DNA of 59,869 nt, taken from Thermoactinomycetaceae bacterium. GTDB taxonomy: Bacteria; Bacillota; Bacilli; Thermoactinomycetales; Thermoactinomycetaceae. Below, one piece after another: positions 46,027 through 53,861 of this stretch; the first letter of the stretch is position 1; each line of letters opens with the position of its first letter. The DNA lies in assembly GCA_025449975.1 (NCBI GenBank), contig JANWIG010000045.1, forward strand, positions 1 through 59,869, in the 5' to 3' direction. The notes under the pieces are model-generated. The model searched no databases, had not been told where the DNA came from, and saw nothing but the letters and a program-made list of their open reading frames with translations. The position numbers were made by a program, and so were the translations under genes.

Positions 46027-46050
46027 AGCAGTGGAAAAGGATCCACTGCT
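46027..46050 (-). terminator. Terminator of the flavodoxin gene
   Basis: AGCAGTGG / CCACTGCT stem with a T-rich flank in the minus direction. Confidence 0.8.
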
Positions 46051-46059
46051 CTTTTTTGC

Positions 46060-46575
46060 TTAACTACAACGATTGATCTCTCGGGCAAATTTTTTAATAT
46101 TATCCATTCGAATTAACGAGATTTTTCTTTTATTATGGCTAGAAAAGTTCGGATCTTTTTTGGCGAGTGCTTTCGCCACAGCCCGAATCGTCCATCTTTC
46201 GGCTAAGCTCATTTTTTCCATATGAAATTCTCCGCCAAAATCTTCTCTAACCATCGCATTTTCCAAGAGCGTCTTAGGAAAGTTTTGTCGAATCTGTTTT
46301 TCGCTCTCTTGCGGATTCATACAGCAGATAAACAAGCCAATCTTTTTATTTTGTAATCCCTTGATATTTTGATAACAAAACTTCTTAATTCCTTTATCAA
46401 TTTCACCGAGATAAACCGGACTACCAATTATCACAGTTTCGTATTTCCCGATATCTATGTCATCCTTCTCTCGAATATTAACTATGTGAACATCTCCCTC
46501 TAGCTCTTTCTTTAACATTTCTGCACACTTCTTTGTCGTCCCATATTTGCTCCCGTAAACGATTAAAGTATTCAT
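46060..46575 (-). CDS. Flavodoxin-domain protein (HemG-like)
   Basis: A 171-residue flavodoxin-like protein. The FMN phosphate loop is YGSKYGTTKK (residues 6-15), and VIIGSPVYLG near residue 50 forms the next flavin contact. Length and the C-terminal RAVAKALAKKDPNF fit the protoporphyrinogen oxidase HemG / flavodoxin-domain group, so it may reduce quinones or oxidise protoporphyrinogen. Function is inferred only from similarity. Confidence 0.85.
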   Translation of the reverse strand: MNTLIVYGSKYGTTKKCAEMLKKELEGDVHIVNIREKDDIDIGKYETVIIGSPVYLGEIDKGIKKFCYQNIKGLQNKKIGLFICCMNPQESEKQIRQNFPKTLLENAMVREDFGGEFHMEKMSLAERWTIRAVAKALAKKDPNFSSHNKRKISLIRMDNIKKFAREINRCS

Positions 46576-47027
46576 TCGCCAAGTTCCCCCTAGGCCTGTA
46601 TATACTTATAAAAGCAGCTCAACAAAGAGATCATCTCTGTCCACAAGTAAGTTATTGACAATTCAGGAAATTAAACTGCTTAAATGTTTATTATTTCACA
46701 TATTGATACATAGATGGGAAATTGAATTAATATTCAGTTGTATGAATGAAGGCATTGCGACATTTGTAAGATCTTTCTATTTGTCGTCTTGATCCTTTGT
46801 TGATCTATTATTATGATCGTGAACACTGTCTATTATATCTAAATTTTTTCCGATCGTCTAAGTGAAACAGTAAACAAAAAAAGGCAAAACCCGCCTTTGC
46901 GAAGCAAATAACTACCTCTCTAAAAATCAAGCACATTCTTTTGATAAAAAACAAAGAAGACCTAGAAAGAAATAGGTCCTCCAAATAAATGTGATCTGGA
47001 TAAATTCGCTTAAGCAGCTCCTGATTT
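46576..47027. other. Intergenic, subtilase terminator at one end
   Basis: No gene is visible in this 450-nt stretch. A hairpin at 46880-46898 (AAAGGC / GCCTTT) followed by a minus-strand T-run is a likely terminator of the subtilase gene. A second small stem, GACCTA / TAGGTC, lies at about 46960-46979. Confidence 0.4.
46880..46898 (-). terminator. Likely terminator of the subtilase gene
   Basis: AAAGGC, 7-nt loop, GCCTTT and then TTTTG on the minus strand. Confidence 0.6.
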
Positions 47028-49208
47028 TTAGTAAAGTCTATAGAAAGGTGACGAGTTCTGGAAGGGAACCATGAGATTTCTGGGGATCTGATTAAACAGA
47101 TCATACGGTTCCCGTGAGATTGGTTGACATAGCCATCTCTGTGAAGCAAACGGCTGCAAAGTGGAGAAAGTGGTCATGCTACTCGCAGGGGCAGGGATCT
47201 GTGGAATCGCTCCTGTCGCCGAGGCGGTTGTTTGAAGCGCATCCGCAGCCAGATTCACATCACGGATTTGGTTCTGCGGAGCAAACCCGCTAGGCGCTGA
47301 TCCCGATGCGACTGGTTGCATGTTCGGATTCCCGATGGGCATCATCGGTTGTGGCATTCCTCCCAACCCAGAAGTCATTATTGATGACATGTTGGGATAA
47401 TTCACTGGTGTCAATTGTGGCATGACCTCGCTAGGAGGAGTTATCGTTGGTTGGATCCCTTGCGGAGGATTCATTGGTACGACCCGCTGTCCCGTCGCAG
47501 CGGAAGAGGCTTCTTGCAACGCAGCCGAAGCATATCCGACATCATGGATCGGCTTCATCTGTGGCGCACTCACGGTGTTCACTGAAATCATCGATTGTAA
47601 TGCTGCGATGACTGGACCCAAAGTTGGTAGACCAGCACCTGTACGACCGAAGCCAAAAGAGTAAGGAACACATAAAGAACGAATTAAATGAAAAAGCGCC
47701 GCTACCCGTTGCGGTCCGCGCGTCTGATATTGGGTCTTAAATAACGGATGATGCGCCAGTAGCAGTGCGGCAATTCCCGTAATATGCGGGGCTGCCATCG
47801 AAGTTCCCGATTGTGAGGCAAAGGTTCCGCCAGGAATGGTGGAAATGATTTCTACCCCAGGGGCACAGACGGAGATTTCCGATCCAAAGCACGTAAAACT
47901 AGGCGAGAAAATCCCATCCGGAGCAACGAGCCCCGCTTGCACGGTCGTCGCTTCCCACGTATTGGGTTGAAGAAAATTCACATTTCCCACCGCTGAAACA
48001 GCAAAAGCCAGCCGTGAGCTAGCTGGATACTTCACCGTATCGCCCGAGTTGCCTGCTGCGACAATACAAGCAACACCGTTGAGAGCAGCATATTCCAGTG
48101 TCTCCTCAACGATGGGGTTGATCTCCGCATCTCCACCCAAACTCATATTGACCACATCAATCTGATGATCGATGCAGTAGTCGATCGCTTCAATGAGGCT
48201 ACTATACATGCCTCCTGGAAAAACACGAAGAATATGGATCTCTGCCTCTGGGGCAAAGCCACGCATCATGCTGCCATTGCTACTTCGAGCAGCGATAATC
48301 CCAGCACAATGTGTCCCATGACCGATCGTATCCTGATTCCAATTGCTTTGCTCTCTTTGATCAGTAAAGTCTTGACCGAGCTGAATATGGCGAAGCAAGG
48401 GATGGCTGTTATCACAACCGCTATCGATGATCGCAATCTTCACTCCAGCTCCATTTACTTCCTTTGGCAACCGATCCAATCCCATGATCCGCTGATTCCA
48501 GCCAAATTGAAACGACTGCGGAAATCCAGGAATCGTCTCAGAAAATGAGCGCAACCGAACCACATTGACTGAATCTGTGTTGATCTGCGGATTGGGCAGA
48601 TGCAGATTCCAATAACTATCTTGGGCCGTAACCGTCAAAAGGCGTGGTGGGCGGTCATCGATTGTGATTAATTCCAGCACCACTTCCCCTTTCTCATCGG
48701 TGATCCCTTGGGTTGGAAAAGCATCCCCGACAAGTTGAACCGTTACCTTGGAGAGTGGTTTGTCCTCTTGACCGAGCACACGAAATGGAATCTTAACAGC
48801 CGTTACTTTGGCTGTGGGAGAAAGGGTTTCAATTTGCGGTAATGCACGCTGGGCACGGATCGTATCCCCATATTTCAACGGCTTATCTCGAGCCATCACG
48901 AGGTTGGGAGGTAAGGTTTGTTGTAAAAGATTAGCCCGTTCGCGATCTATTTTAGCAACAATGATGTCTGTCGCCTCACCTACACCGGCACTCAGAGTCT
49001 GAACGGTTCCGTGCCCTCGACGAATCCGACGGACTACATCAATCCCCAATGCGGATATCAATTGGTTCATTGTTGACGCTGCCAACGGCTGTAATCCAGC
49101 CTTTCGCGCCTCCGGACTTCGGCGCGGGGCGATCATGTAGGTGGGGCGTTCTGATTTGAGTGCCACTACATTGGTACTTGGGTTTCGTTCGTTATCACGA
49201 GTGGTCAT
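47028..49208 (-). CDS. Subtilase (S8) protease without signal peptide
   Basis: A 726-residue serine protease. There is no signal peptide, so it is probably intracellular or released by another route. An N-terminal region of about 235 residues precedes the catalytic domain. It includes an RGHGTVQTLSAGVGEATDI segment and a beta-rich module. The triad is Asp in IIDSGCD (about 262), His in GHGTHCAG (about 297) and Ser in GTSMAAP (about 470); AAGNSG supplies the oxyanion Asn. The last 180 residues are low-complexity, rich in Pro, Met, Gln and Ala. The ATG at 49208 follows GGAGG by 8 nt. Four small genes lie upstream on the same strand. Confidence 0.93.
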   Translation of the reverse strand: MTTRDNERNPSTNVVALKSERPTYMIAPRRSPEARKAGLQPLAASTMNQLISALGIDVVRRIRRGHGTVQTLSAGVGEATDIIVAKIDRERANLLQQTLPPNLVMARDKPLKYGDTIRAQRALPQIETLSPTAKVTAVKIPFRVLGQEDKPLSKVTVQLVGDAFPTQGITDEKGEVVLELITIDDRPPRLLTVTAQDSYWNLHLPNPQINTDSVNVVRLRSFSETIPGFPQSFQFGWNQRIMGLDRLPKEVNGAGVKIAIIDSGCDNSHPLLRHIQLGQDFTDQREQSNWNQDTIGHGTHCAGIIAARSSNGSMMRGFAPEAEIHILRVFPGGMYSSLIEAIDYCIDHQIDVVNMSLGGDAEINPIVEETLEYAALNGVACIVAAGNSGDTVKYPASSRLAFAVSAVGNVNFLQPNTWEATTVQAGLVAPDGIFSPSFTCFGSEISVCAPGVEIISTIPGGTFASQSGTSMAAPHITGIAALLLAHHPLFKTQYQTRGPQRVAALFHLIRSLCVPYSFGFGRTGAGLPTLGPVIAALQSMISVNTVSAPQMKPIHDVGYASAALQEASSAATGQRVVPMNPPQGIQPTITPPSEVMPQLTPVNYPNMSSIMTSGLGGMPQPMMPIGNPNMQPVASGSAPSGFAPQNQIRDVNLAADALQTTASATGAIPQIPAPASSMTTFSTLQPFASQRWLCQPISREPYDLFNQIPRNLMVPFQNSSPFYRLY

Positions 49209-49310
49209 CTTCATCGCCTCCTATGTAATGTTTTTATAAAAACGCTAGCTATTTGAAGCGGTCCCAGCAAACCCGAACCTCTCTTGCTTACTTGGACAAA
49301 TGTATGAATT

Positions 49311-49338
49311 GCCACTAGGGCATCGTTCCCCCAGTGGC
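49311..49338 (+). terminator. Hairpin with plus-strand T-run
   Basis: GCCACTAGGG / CCCAGTGGC stem followed by TTTTTT on the plus strand, in the space between the subtilase gene and its 141-residue neighbour. The polarity is opposite to the genes on both sides, so it would stop antisense transcription or act as a hairpin in the message. Confidence 0.45.
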
Positions 49339-49385
49339 TTTTTTCGGCTGATCTATTCGATTTTCGATATCATCTGCTTCGTTAA

Positions 49386-49811
49386 TTAAAATGACATGCA
49401 CGCAGTTGGAGTCGCTACTGGTAAGAAATGATTCGCTCCCAACCACTCACTCATCAAACATTGCGGAGCCATTTGTGGAATCTGTTGGAATGGCAAGAAG
49501 TTTCCTGAGATTCTACCTAACGATCCACTCAGTTCTGCTTGTCCAAACACACTCCCGATTGCTCCTTGGGGAAGCATTTGTGCTACCGGTGGAGCCACGT
49601 TGGTCAATCCAATCGGGCTGCCTACCCATGGAGTTGTTGCCAGTGGAACTTGCGGTACAGTTTGGATTGGTAAGAAGCTACCAGCAATTCCGCTAACCAT
49701 ACTTCCTAGTACACTACCCCCAATTGCCTGTGGAACCATTGGTGTACCTGCTTGAAACGGTAAAATTTGATACCCAGGGGTTACAGGAGAAAGGTTTGTC
49801 ATGATTGACAT
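49386..49811 (-). CDS. Hydrophobic Gly/Pro-rich protein with internal duplication
   Basis: A 141-residue protein with almost no charged residues. Two similar blocks occur: GSVLGSMVSGIAGSFLPIQT with VPQVPLA after it, and GSVFGQ through to GRISGNFLPFQQIPQMAP. Pro, Gly, Gln and Ala dominate, as in the tail of the subtilase next door. It may be a structural (coat-like) protein or a protease substrate. RBS is GAGGTGA with 9-nt spacing. No family recognised. Confidence 0.78.
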   Translation of the reverse strand: MSIMTNLSPVTPGYQILPFQAGTPMVPQAIGGSVLGSMVSGIAGSFLPIQTVPQVPLATTPWVGSPIGLTNVAPPVAQMLPQGAIGSVFGQAELSGSLGRISGNFLPFQQIPQMAPQCLMSEWLGANHFLPVATPTACMSF

Positions 49812-49942
49812 GTTGTTCAGTCACCTCATTTTTCATAATTAAATGGTGTTCACACCACTGCAAATAATATCTACTTAGTGTTCTGTTTTTATGTATTTTT
49901 CTTTCTCCAGCCTTCCGTGTTGAAGAGATTCCTCTTCCCTTC

Positions 49943-50359
49943 TTAACCCAAAATAGGAATCCCCGTTATCCCTGTCGAACGTACATTTTCTACTTTTTGA
50001 TCAATTAGTTTTTCTATCTCACAAATCATATTTTTGCGAATAATGGCGATCGTTTGCAGGCGAAGTTGCTGGCATTTGGTTTCATTAATCCGATGATGAA
50101 TCGCCTGCTCAAACTGCTTCTGCAACTTCCAACCCACACTCGTTTGGAATAACTGAGCTGCTTGGGCATGAAACAGCTGGTTAAACAAGTTAGGCAAGAG
50201 ACGTTTAACCTTCTGTACATCTACTTTTAACTTAATCACTGTCTCCTCCGCAGACAGGAGATGGGTCTTTTGCTCCGTAACGACATCCGAATACTCTTTT
50301 AATAAGGTTGTAAGCAAAACGATCTCTTCTGGTGAACCTCGTAAAATAACCTCGATCAT
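49943..50359 (-). CDS. Small protein with RGSPEE N-terminus
   Basis: A 138-residue protein. The first 40 residues (EVILRGSPEEIVLLTTLLKE, then a beta strand) have the beta-alpha-beta layout seen in DUF3970-like proteins. The rest is a long helical segment with Lys, Gln and Leu, ending IRKNMICEIEKLID. The same N-terminal pattern occurs in the next two genes. RBS AAGGAG is 8 nt before the ATG. Function unknown. Confidence 0.75.
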   Translation of the reverse strand: MIEVILRGSPEEIVLLTTLLKEYSDVVTEQKTHLLSAEETVIKLKVDVQKVKRLLPNLFNQLFHAQAAQLFQTSVGWKLQKQFEQAIHHRINETKCQQLRLQTIAIIRKNMICEIEKLIDQKVENVRSTGITGIPILG

Positions 50360-50404
50360 TTTCTATTCTCCTTTTCTTACACACTTTTCATCCTAGCAAG
50401 CTAC

Positions 50405-50695
50405 TTACCAGTAAATCTCTTGCACCACCCCTCGGATCAATGTCACTCCATTATCCGACTTTTCGACTTGCGCCTGATCCAGATGAAACAGCAATTCCTT
50501 CCGGTTGGCTGTCGTTAATTGTAGAATCATCGTATTTTTCTCCTTATTTGCTAGATCAAACATAGCAAAAGCGATTGCCTGTTGAGTCATTTGGTGATCA
50601 TATAGCTGTGATTCCGTCACCACGTGGTATTCAGGAAGTAATTTAAATCCCTTCATAAATGTATTCACTTCTTTTGGATCGCCAAGCACTTGCAT
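50405..50695 (-). CDS. Small protein with LGDPKE N-terminus
   Basis: A 96-residue protein that opens MQVLGDPKEVNTFMKGFKLL followed by a strand (YHVVTESQ). It is the second of three proteins with this N-terminal beta-alpha-beta pattern; its C-terminal part is beta-rich. The start is the ATG at 50695, with AAAGGTG and 6-nt spacing. Function unknown. Confidence 0.72.
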   Translation of the reverse strand: MQVLGDPKEVNTFMKGFKLLPEYHVVTESQLYDHQMTQQAIAFAMFDLANKEKNTMILQLTTANRKELLFHLDQAQVEKSDNGVTLIRGVVQEIYW

Positions 50696-50725
50696 TCTCA
50701 ACACCTTTATCCACCTTCCTTGTTT

Positions 50726-51019
50726 TCACGCAAATAAATCAAACACTTTACCAAAAATCAATGTTTGTCCATCCATTTCGATGACTCGTCCATCTAACAA
50801 CTTCAGCTCAATCTCTTTTCCTTCATCTGTCATCATGGTCACCAACAACGATTCACGAGGCTTTTTCTCGACCTGTACGGTTGCCCCCACCCGTACTTGC
50901 CCTTTATGAAAATGATCCTTCTCGCGATAATGAGCGATCACTTCATACTGCCTGTGGGCACTTAGCTCCTGAAAAAACGTTTGGACCTCATCTGGATTTC
51001 CTCTGACAAATAGTTTCAT
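50726..51019 (-). CDS. Small protein with RGNPDE N-terminus
   Basis: A 97-residue protein that opens MKLFVRGNPDEVQTFFQEL followed by YEVIAHYREKD, the third with the same N-terminal layout; the last 50 residues are beta-rich. The preceding ATG at 51025 has no room for a binding site; the ATG at 51019 is exactly 7 nt after the inverted-repeat element 51027-51159, with AAGGAGG on its far side. Function unknown. Confidence 0.72.
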   Translation of the reverse strand: MKLFVRGNPDEVQTFFQELSAHRQYEVIAHYREKDHFHKGQVRVGATVQVEKKPRESLLVTMMTDEGKEIELKLLDGRVIEMDGQTLIFGKVFDLFA

Positions 51020-51026
51020 CTTCATT

Positions 51027-51159
51027 CCGTTACGAAAAACTTATGAAAATCTTTCCTGATTCATCGGATCCCCTTTTTACCTTACTCCCTATTCTGTTTG
51101 CTGTAGATCTCCATCGAAGCTATTTTCTCTTTGATCCTCTTCAAGTTTTTCGATCACGG
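51027..51159 (-). mobile_element. 133-nt inverted-repeat element between RBS and ATG
   Basis: On the minus strand it begins CCGTGATCGAAAAAC and ends AAGTTTTTCGTAACGG. Near the right end it carries GATGAATCAGGAAAG, as in the copy at 35916. AAGGAGG plus 4 nt precedes it, and 7 nt separate it from the ATG at 51019. It contains a 22-codon GTG frame (51158 to 51093; VIEKLEEDQRENSFDG) directly behind the AAGGAGG, which could be translated. Confidence 0.6.
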
Positions 51160-51554
51160 CTACCCTCCTTGCCTATTAAATTTGTGCGAACTTTCCACCT
51201 GACTAACTCTATACCTAGTTAGTAGAAGGTTAAGGAATAAAAGTTCCCTATAATACTTTTTACTAGAAATGATATGCGCTATGATTTGCCTAATAGTTCG
51301 GCTAGTTGTTAAAATTTCCATAACGCAATTATTCCATAAAATGGGTGATCTGGCAAATTTTAAAAACTATATCTAAATCTCCTGTTTTTTCCTTTAAATC
51401 TGGAAAATCTACCCTGTTTTCGTAGAAAAATGACCATATTATTGTCAAGAAATTGCCTAATTTAAAAAAAACGACAAAAACCAATCAACTACTTAAGTCC
51501 AAGTAGCACAACCAAAGTGAATCAGATCACCCATTCTTCATTTACACAAATAAA

Positions 51555-51598
51555 AAGAGACAGAACCTTATGATATTTCCCATAAGATTCTGTCTCTT
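51555..51598. other. Near-perfect hairpin
   Basis: Arms AAGAGACAGAACCTTATG and CATAAGATTCTGTCTCTT pair with one mismatch around an 8-nt loop. It may be a terminator of a plus-strand or minus-strand transcript, but no gene of known orientation ends here. Confidence 0.5.
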
Positions 51599-51633
51599 AA
51601 TGAAAATATTCCGTATTAGCCCTAGAAAGAAAA

Positions 51634-51669
51634 AAATGGCAACTCCGATCCAAAAAGAAGTCACCATTT
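51634..51669 (-). terminator. Likely terminator of the cysteine dioxygenase gene
   Basis: Minus-strand AAATGGTGACTT / GGAGTTGCCATTT imperfect stem followed by a T-run. Confidence 0.6.
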
Positions 51670-51771
51670 ATGAAAAAAATATGCACCAAGCAAAACAAAA
51701 AAGGAGATTACCAAAAATATAACATATCATTCTCTTTCATTTCAATCCATGACTCATCCGCTCATGTGAGA

Positions 51772-52338
51772 CTAACTCTCTTTTTTGCGTGAGAGTTTTA
51801 TTTCTTTGAGCCTTTGTCTTTGTTCGGTTGGCCACCACGCTCCACAATCATCACTTACAATACACATGGCGCATTTCTCTAAATCGTATACTTTCATATT
51901 GGAAATCGGTGGAGAATAGATGTGTAAGGTGACCAGCTCGCCGTCCGTCTGATTTTCCATATCATGCACCATCGCTCGAGCTGCGAAGAAAGAGGTATTT
52001 TCCGGTTCTACTCTGGTCACTTTTGGCACAGGGATCTTATCTTGAACCTCATAGATTGTATGCGTCGATTCTCCCTTCACCACAGAAACCCATCCATATG
52101 AGTTACCATGATCATGCGGAGCGCAACGAAAATAGTTGGCCCAATTCATTACTAAAATTTCGAGATGCTCATTTTTAAATAGCAATTTCCTTCCATAAGG
52201 AAATTCTCCTGCCTCTACTAAATAATCTTTTAGTTCTTCTAGTCGAATCTCCAGCGAATCAAGAGCATTTTTAAGTTCCTTCGGAGTGGGATTTTCTAAG
52301 TGACCAAATACAGAATGCAATTTTTCTTGTAAAGTCAA
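51772..52338 (-). CDS. cdo: Cysteine dioxygenase type I
   Basis: A 188-residue cupin enzyme that oxidises cysteine to cysteine sulfinate using iron. Ligands appear as HDHGNSYGW (the two His of the first cupin motif) and His in RAMVHDMEN. The start is uncertain: a TTG at 52338 follows AAAGG by about 9 nt, whereas the ATG at 52386 has no binding site. Stand-alone gene, divergent from the Old Yellow Enzyme gene. Family member known from Bacillus (YubC). Confidence 0.88.
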   Translation of the reverse strand: MTLQEKLHSVFGHLENPTPKELKNALDSLEIRLEELKDYLVEAGEFPYGRKLLFKNEHLEILVMNWANYFRCAPHDHGNSYGWVSVVKGESTHTIYEVQDKIPVPKVTRVEPENTSFFAARAMVHDMENQTDGELVTLHIYSPPISNMKVYDLEKCAMCIVSDDCGAWWPTEQRQRLKEIKLSRKKES

Positions 52339-52492
52339 GGAGACCAGCCTTTCTAAAATATTATTTTTGCTCTTATTATTATACATAAAAAACGGAATAT
52401 ACCCAACCCCGTATGGTATATAAGCGCCTATTTTTTTGTTAATAGCGTTGTGTTAGGATGATTATAAACTTCGTTCATTGGGGGATCTTGCC

Positions 52493-53602
52493 TTGAAACA
52501 TTCTATTCAATCTTTATTTTCTCCTTTTACTTTTAAGAATCTCACTCTCGCCAATCGAATGGTAATGGCTCCGATGACGAGAGGATTTGCCCTGGGTGGA
52601 GTACCTGGCCCAGAGATCGCCAAATATTATCGACGTCGAGCCGAAAATGGTGTGGGCTTAATCATAACGGAAGGAACTTTAATCGATCACCCTGCGGCTG
52701 CAAGCAGTCCTAACTGGCCAAATTTTCATGGTGAAGAAGCACTCGCAGGATGGGCTCAGGTGGTAAAGGCGGTTCATGAAGCAGGGGGACGGATTGTTCC
52801 CCAGTTGTGGCATGTGGGGATGCAACGAAGAGTTGGTAGTCTACCAAATCCCGATGCTTTGCCAATCGGACCTTCAGGTATAAATATCGATGGTGAAAAA
52901 ATCACAGAGCCGATGTCCGAAGCCGAAATCCTAACTGTGGTAGAAGCTTTTGGGAAAGCAGCTGGTCAGGCGAAACGCCTTGGATTTGATGGAATCGAAA
53001 TTCACGGAGCTCATGGTTATCTCATCGATCAATTCTTTTGGGAAAAAACCAATCAGCGCACCGATCGCTATGGCGGTAGCTTAGTGAAACGGACGCGCTT
53101 CGCTGTGGAAGTAGTGGAAGCTTGTCGAAAGGCAGTAGGTCCTGATTTTCCAATCATTCTCCGCCTGTCGCAATGGAAAGCGGGAGATTATTCAGCTAGA
53201 TTGGTAGAAAACCCTAATCAACTCGAGAAATTTTTAGCTCCTTTGGTCGATGCCGGTGTCGATATCTTCCATTGCTCTACACGTCGCTTCTGGGAGCCTG
53301 AGTTTGCCGGTTCTGATCTCAACTGGGCCGGTTGGATTAAAAAACTGACTGGTAAGCCGACGATTACTGTCGGATCCGTGGGACTAAAAAAAGAGTTTGT
53401 CGGTTCTTTAGGTGGTAAAGCCAATCTAGAGACCGGAATCGATCACTTGATCGAGCGCTTAGAAAAAGGCGAGTTTGATTTGGTCGCTGTCGGTCGTGCC
53501 CTGCTATCAGATCCAGAATGGGTCGCTAAGATCCGGGACCGTCGGGTGGATGAGATTGTTTACTTTAAGAAAGAAGATTTAAAAAGCACGGTATTGATCT
53601 GA
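52493..53602 (+). CDS. Old Yellow Enzyme-type NADH:flavin oxidoreductase
   Basis: A 369-residue FMN-dependent TIM-barrel ene-reductase. It has LANRMVMAPMTRG at the first strand, the substrate-binding His pair in GIEIHGAHGYLIDQF, the FWEKTNQRTDRYGGS loop and FDLVAVGRALLSDPEW at the end. It reduces activated C=C bonds in vitro; the physiological substrate is unknown. The start is TTG at 52493, with GGGGGA and 7-nt spacing. A strong terminator follows. Confidence 0.94.
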   Translation: MKHSIQSLFSPFTFKNLTLANRMVMAPMTRGFALGGVPGPEIAKYYRRRAENGVGLIITEGTLIDHPAAASSPNWPNFHGEEALAGWAQVVKAVHEAGGRIVPQLWHVGMQRRVGSLPNPDALPIGPSGINIDGEKITEPMSEAEILTVVEAFGKAAGQAKRLGFDGIEIHGAHGYLIDQFFWEKTNQRTDRYGGSLVKRTRFAVEVVEACRKAVGPDFPIILRLSQWKAGDYSARLVENPNQLEKFLAPLVDAGVDIFHCSTRRFWEPEFAGSDLNWAGWIKKLTGKPTITVGSVGLKKEFVGSLGGKANLETGIDHLIERLEKGEFDLVAVGRALLSDPEWVAKIRDRRVDEIVYFKKEDLKSTVLI

Positions 53603-53653
53603 TGGAAGACAGTATGCATCTAGAAAATCTACAACGTTCATGGTTCTAATGTA

Positions 53654-53690
53654 AAAGAAAGCCTACGGATTCGCTCCGAAGGCTTTCTTT
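53654..53690 (+). terminator. Terminator of the OYE gene
   Basis: AAAGAAAGCC / GGCTTTCTTT arms with an inner CGGA / TCCG pair. Confidence 0.85.
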
Positions 53691-53761
53691 CATCTATTCA
53701 ATGCTGAAGAGATAACCATCACCAGCTCACGAACCCGTCTCGACTCATTCTATATATTTGA

Positions 53762-53784
53762 ACTAATGAGCAATGCTCATTAGT
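53762..53784 (+). promoter_or_regulatory. Perfect palindrome, likely repressor operator
   Basis: 10-bp arms ACTAATGAGC and GCTCATTAGT with a 3-nt centre, about 78 nt upstream of the GTPase ATG and overlapping TTTGAA. It has the size and form of a TetR-family operator. No TetR gene is in the window. Confidence 0.6.
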
Positions 53785-53861
53785 TTCGTAGCAGATTTCA
53801 GGTTTCGATTATTATGCTAGAATAAAATAAATATCATTATCTTTCATGATAGGTGGTTGAG

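Larger units (their letters stand above)
51171..51771. other. Intergenic, AT-rich, two hairpins
   Basis: No gene is visible in this 600-nt stretch. A near-perfect 17-bp hairpin (AAGAGACAGAA… / …TTCTGTCTCTT) lies at 51555-51598, and a minus-strand terminator at 51634-51669. The rest is very AT-rich and may hold the promoter of the subtilase cluster. Confidence 0.45.

Noticed and set aside
46620-46660. GGACAGAGATGA motif resembling a riboswitch core, similar to 23840-23868 (minus strand)
   Set aside because: Only a short match; no second conserved block, and the neighbouring genes do not fit a glycine switch.
46811-47149. 112-residue minus-strand frame near the subtilase stop
   Set aside because: It overlaps the subtilase 3' end in another phase and runs through its likely terminator.
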